A stretch of DNA of 6,894 nucleotides. Source: Deltaproteobacteria bacterium (GTDB lineage Bacteria > Myxococcota_A > Polyangia > Polyangiales > Houyiibacteriaceae). The notes beneath the pieces were generated by a model that saw only the letters and a program-made list of their open reading frames with translations, did no database searches and was not told the origin of the DNA. Below, one piece after another: positions 5,596 through 6,894 of the stretch. The stretch spans positions 1 through 6,894 of the forward strand of contig JAFDFW010000496.1 of assembly GCA_019309605.1 (NCBI GenBank). Reading direction: 5' to 3'. Position numbers and translations under genes: made by a program. Positions within the stretch are counted from its first letter, which is position 1; each line of letters opens with the position of its first letter.

Positions 5596-6894
5596 ATGGG
5601 ATTGCAGAAGCGTCTTCACGACAGCGAGATCTTCCTGGACCTGGCTGCCAGCGATCTGCACGGTTTGGTCCAGCAGGCCGTGGACGAGCTGGTTCGCTGC
5701 GCGAAGCTCACTTCCCGTCAACGCCAAGCGATCCAAAGCACGCTCGCCGAGCGGGGTGAGGGAGAGCTCCAGGACCTCGGCAGCGGCGTCGGCGTTCTCC
5801 GTGTGCGCTACGAAGCCCAGAATGGAGACGTCTACCGTTGTGCGCTGATCCGCGTTCCGGAAGGCGTTCGGGCAAGCGACCACGAAAAGGTTCACTACGT
5901 TTGGCTGATCGTCGCACCCTACGGCGTTTCGACTCCGCCTAACGAGGACCTCGAGCCGTTCGGATGGATGTTACACGACGAGCGGTTCAGCGCGTCGATC
6001 ATCGGCGCGAACGATCCGATGCAAGTGCTTGCGACGTACCAACTCTACTTGGAGTACGTCGAGGCGCCGCCTGATGAGCGACGGCCCTCGCTCGTTCCGA
6101 CCTACCCAAGCGTGCCACCACCCGACTCGGGATTCGCCTCAGGGCTCATCGCAGACGTTCGACGAAAGCTGCCTTTCTACCCGAGCGACCTCGTCGACGG
6201 GTTCAACATCAAGGGACTCGCGACAATCCTGTTCGTGTTCTTCGCGTGCCTCGCACCGTCCATTGCTTTCGGCGGTCTCCTCGCGTTTCTCACCGACGGC
6301 GAGATCGGGACGGTCGAAGCGATTCTTGCGACTGCGATCGGAGGCGTGGTGTACGCGCTCTTTTCCGGGCAGCCGCTGACGCTGCTCGGGACGCTGCTCG
6401 GGACCACCGGTCCCGTCACCATCTTCTTGGCCCTCCTCTATGTGCTTTGCCGCCAGCTCGGCGTGCCATTCCTTCCAGGGCTGTTTTGGATCGGCATGTG
6501 GACCGCGGCGCTCATGATGGCGTTGGCTCTGACCAATACGAGCCGCTACATCCGATTCTTCACACGGTTCACCGACGAGATCTTCGGGGCGCTGATCGCG
6601 CTGATCTTCATCACAGAAGCCTTCCGTGACATCTTTGGCGACATCTTCGGCTCCGAGGTGGCGACGAATGGTGAGCTACTCGCCCTGATCCTGGCGCTCG
6701 GAACGGTCATGATCGCTTTACAGCTCTCCCGCGTGAGGCAAAAGCCGCTGCTCACCAAGACGGTCCGGGAGTTCTTGGCCGATTTCGGGCCCACCATTGC
6801 GATCTTCGCGATGACGGCTGCAGCGTGGGCGATGCGGCCCATCGAGCTCGAGCATCTCGCCGTTCCGCGCGAGTTTGCGACGACGAGCGGCCGG
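5596..6894 (+). CDS. SLC4/Band 3-family anion (bicarbonate-type) transporter with EIIA-like N-terminal domain (3' end outside window)
   Basis: The frame is open for 433 codons to the window end without a stop. Residues about 14-155 form a soluble domain resembling PTS EIIA of the fructose/mannitol type: a helix LVQQAVDELV, then LGSGVGVLRVRY, ALIRVPEGV, VHYVWLIVAP, and MLHDERFSASI. Where active EIIA has V-P-H, this protein has V67-L68-R69, so the phosphorylated His is absent. The cytoplasmic domain of animal Band 3 has the same fold. The membrane part starts near 203: LAPSIAFGGLL (219-229), YALFSGQPL (253-261), a TTGPVTIF segment (270-277), RFFTRFTDEIFGALIALIF (320-338) and ITEAF (339-343). 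The last two match the SLC4 signature, and E341 aligns with the proton-linked Glu of human AE1. The likely substrate is bicarbonate, chloride or borate; which one is not determinable. ATG 5596 is the first ATG/GTG/TTG in frame after the peptidase stop; no ribosome site is evident. Confidence 0.88.
   Translation, partial: MGLQKRLHDSEIFLDLAASDLHGLVQQAVDELVRCAKLTSRQRQAIQSTLAERGEGELQDLGSGVGVLRVRYEAQNGDVYRCALIRVPEGVRASDHEKVHYVWLIVAPYGVSTPPNEDLEPFGWMLHDERFSASIIGANDPMQVLATYQLYLEYVEAPPDERRPSLVPTYPSVPPPDSGFASGLIADVRRKLPFYPSDLVDGFNIKGLATILFVFFACLAPSIAFGGLLAFLTDGEIGTVEAILATAIGGVVYALFSGQPLTLLGTLLGTTGPVTIFLALLYVLCRQLGVPFLPGLFWIGMWTAALMMALALTNTSRYIRFFTRFTDEIFGALIALIFITEAFRDIFGDIFGSEVATNGELLALILALGTVMIALQLSRVRQKPLLTKTVREFLADFGPTIAIFAMTAAAWAMRPIELEHLAVPREFATTSGR
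6379..6402 (+). repeat. 12-base perfect tandem duplication inside the SLC4 gene
   Basis: ACGCTGCTCGGG occurs twice in a row (6379-6390 and 6391-6402), encoding TLLG-TLLG at residues 262-269 without disturbing the frame. It follows directly on GQPL and precedes TTGP. In relatives recalled from memory (human AE1 QPLLVVGFSGP, plant BOR1 QPLLILGVAEP) only one such four-residue unit is present. The second copy therefore looks like an insertion next to the half-helix that lines the substrate site. Confidence 0.9.

Noticed and set aside
5509..5895. Minus-strand frames of 128 and 69 codons opposite the transporter N-terminus
   Set aside because: They lie antisense to the EIIA-like domain, whose plus-strand frame is supported by homology-like motifs; no independent evidence for a gene.
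6546..6842. Minus-strand frame of 98 codons near the window end, and plus-strand frames at 6029-6379 and 6246-6629
   Set aside because: All overlap the SLC4 membrane domain in other frames; their composition reflects shadowing of hydrophobic codons.

Overview
The window is GC-rich, gene-dense chromosomal DNA. It most resembles a myxobacterium-like (Myxococcota / former Deltaproteobacteria) genome. The main clue is a Ser/Thr kinase with the LxxGGMAE glycine loop and HRDVSPxN catalytic loop, followed by one membrane helix and PEGA repeats, an architecture typical of that group. A truncated globin and an acyl-CoA dehydrogenase of the kind common there fit too. Assignment is by recognition only; no database was searched.

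Layout. (1) 1-753 (+) is the 3' part of an isovaleryl-CoA-dehydrogenase-like acyl-CoA dehydrogenase. (2) 20 bases later a kinase gene starts at 774. Its kinase domain is in one frame and its membrane helix plus two PEGA-like domains (to 2701) are in another, so the gene carries a one-base frame break between about 1961 and 2087. (3) rsgA (2698-3615, -), a circularly permuted ribosome-assembly GTPase, converges on the kinase gene; the two stop codons overlap within 4 bases. (4) Upstream of rsgA on the same strand is a truncated-hemoglobin gene starting at 3920. Its recognisable globin part ends near 3570, but its frame stays open to 3324, inside rsgA. (5) A 130-base divergent gap (3921-4050) leads to an M20 metallopeptidase (4051-5388, +). 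(6) A 128-base imperfect inverted repeat (5385-5512) starts inside the peptidase stop codon. (7) The last gene (5596 to the window end, +) has no stop in the window. It is a bacterial SLC4/Band 3-family anion transporter with a cytoplasmic domain resembling PTS EIIA that lacks the phosphorylatable histidine, and it has a 12-base tandem duplication at the expected substrate site.

How the genes relate. The dehydrogenase and kinase are probably co-transcribed. The globin and rsgA form a second, minus-strand unit. The peptidase and the SLC4 protein are separated by the inverted repeat and may be independent. I see no shared pathway, no defence system, no mobile-element gene and no RNA gene. The most interesting points are the SLC4 protein (fold, lost histidine, duplication), the large inverted repeat, and the two frame anomalies. 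The frame anomalies could be real biology or uncorrected single-base sequence errors.
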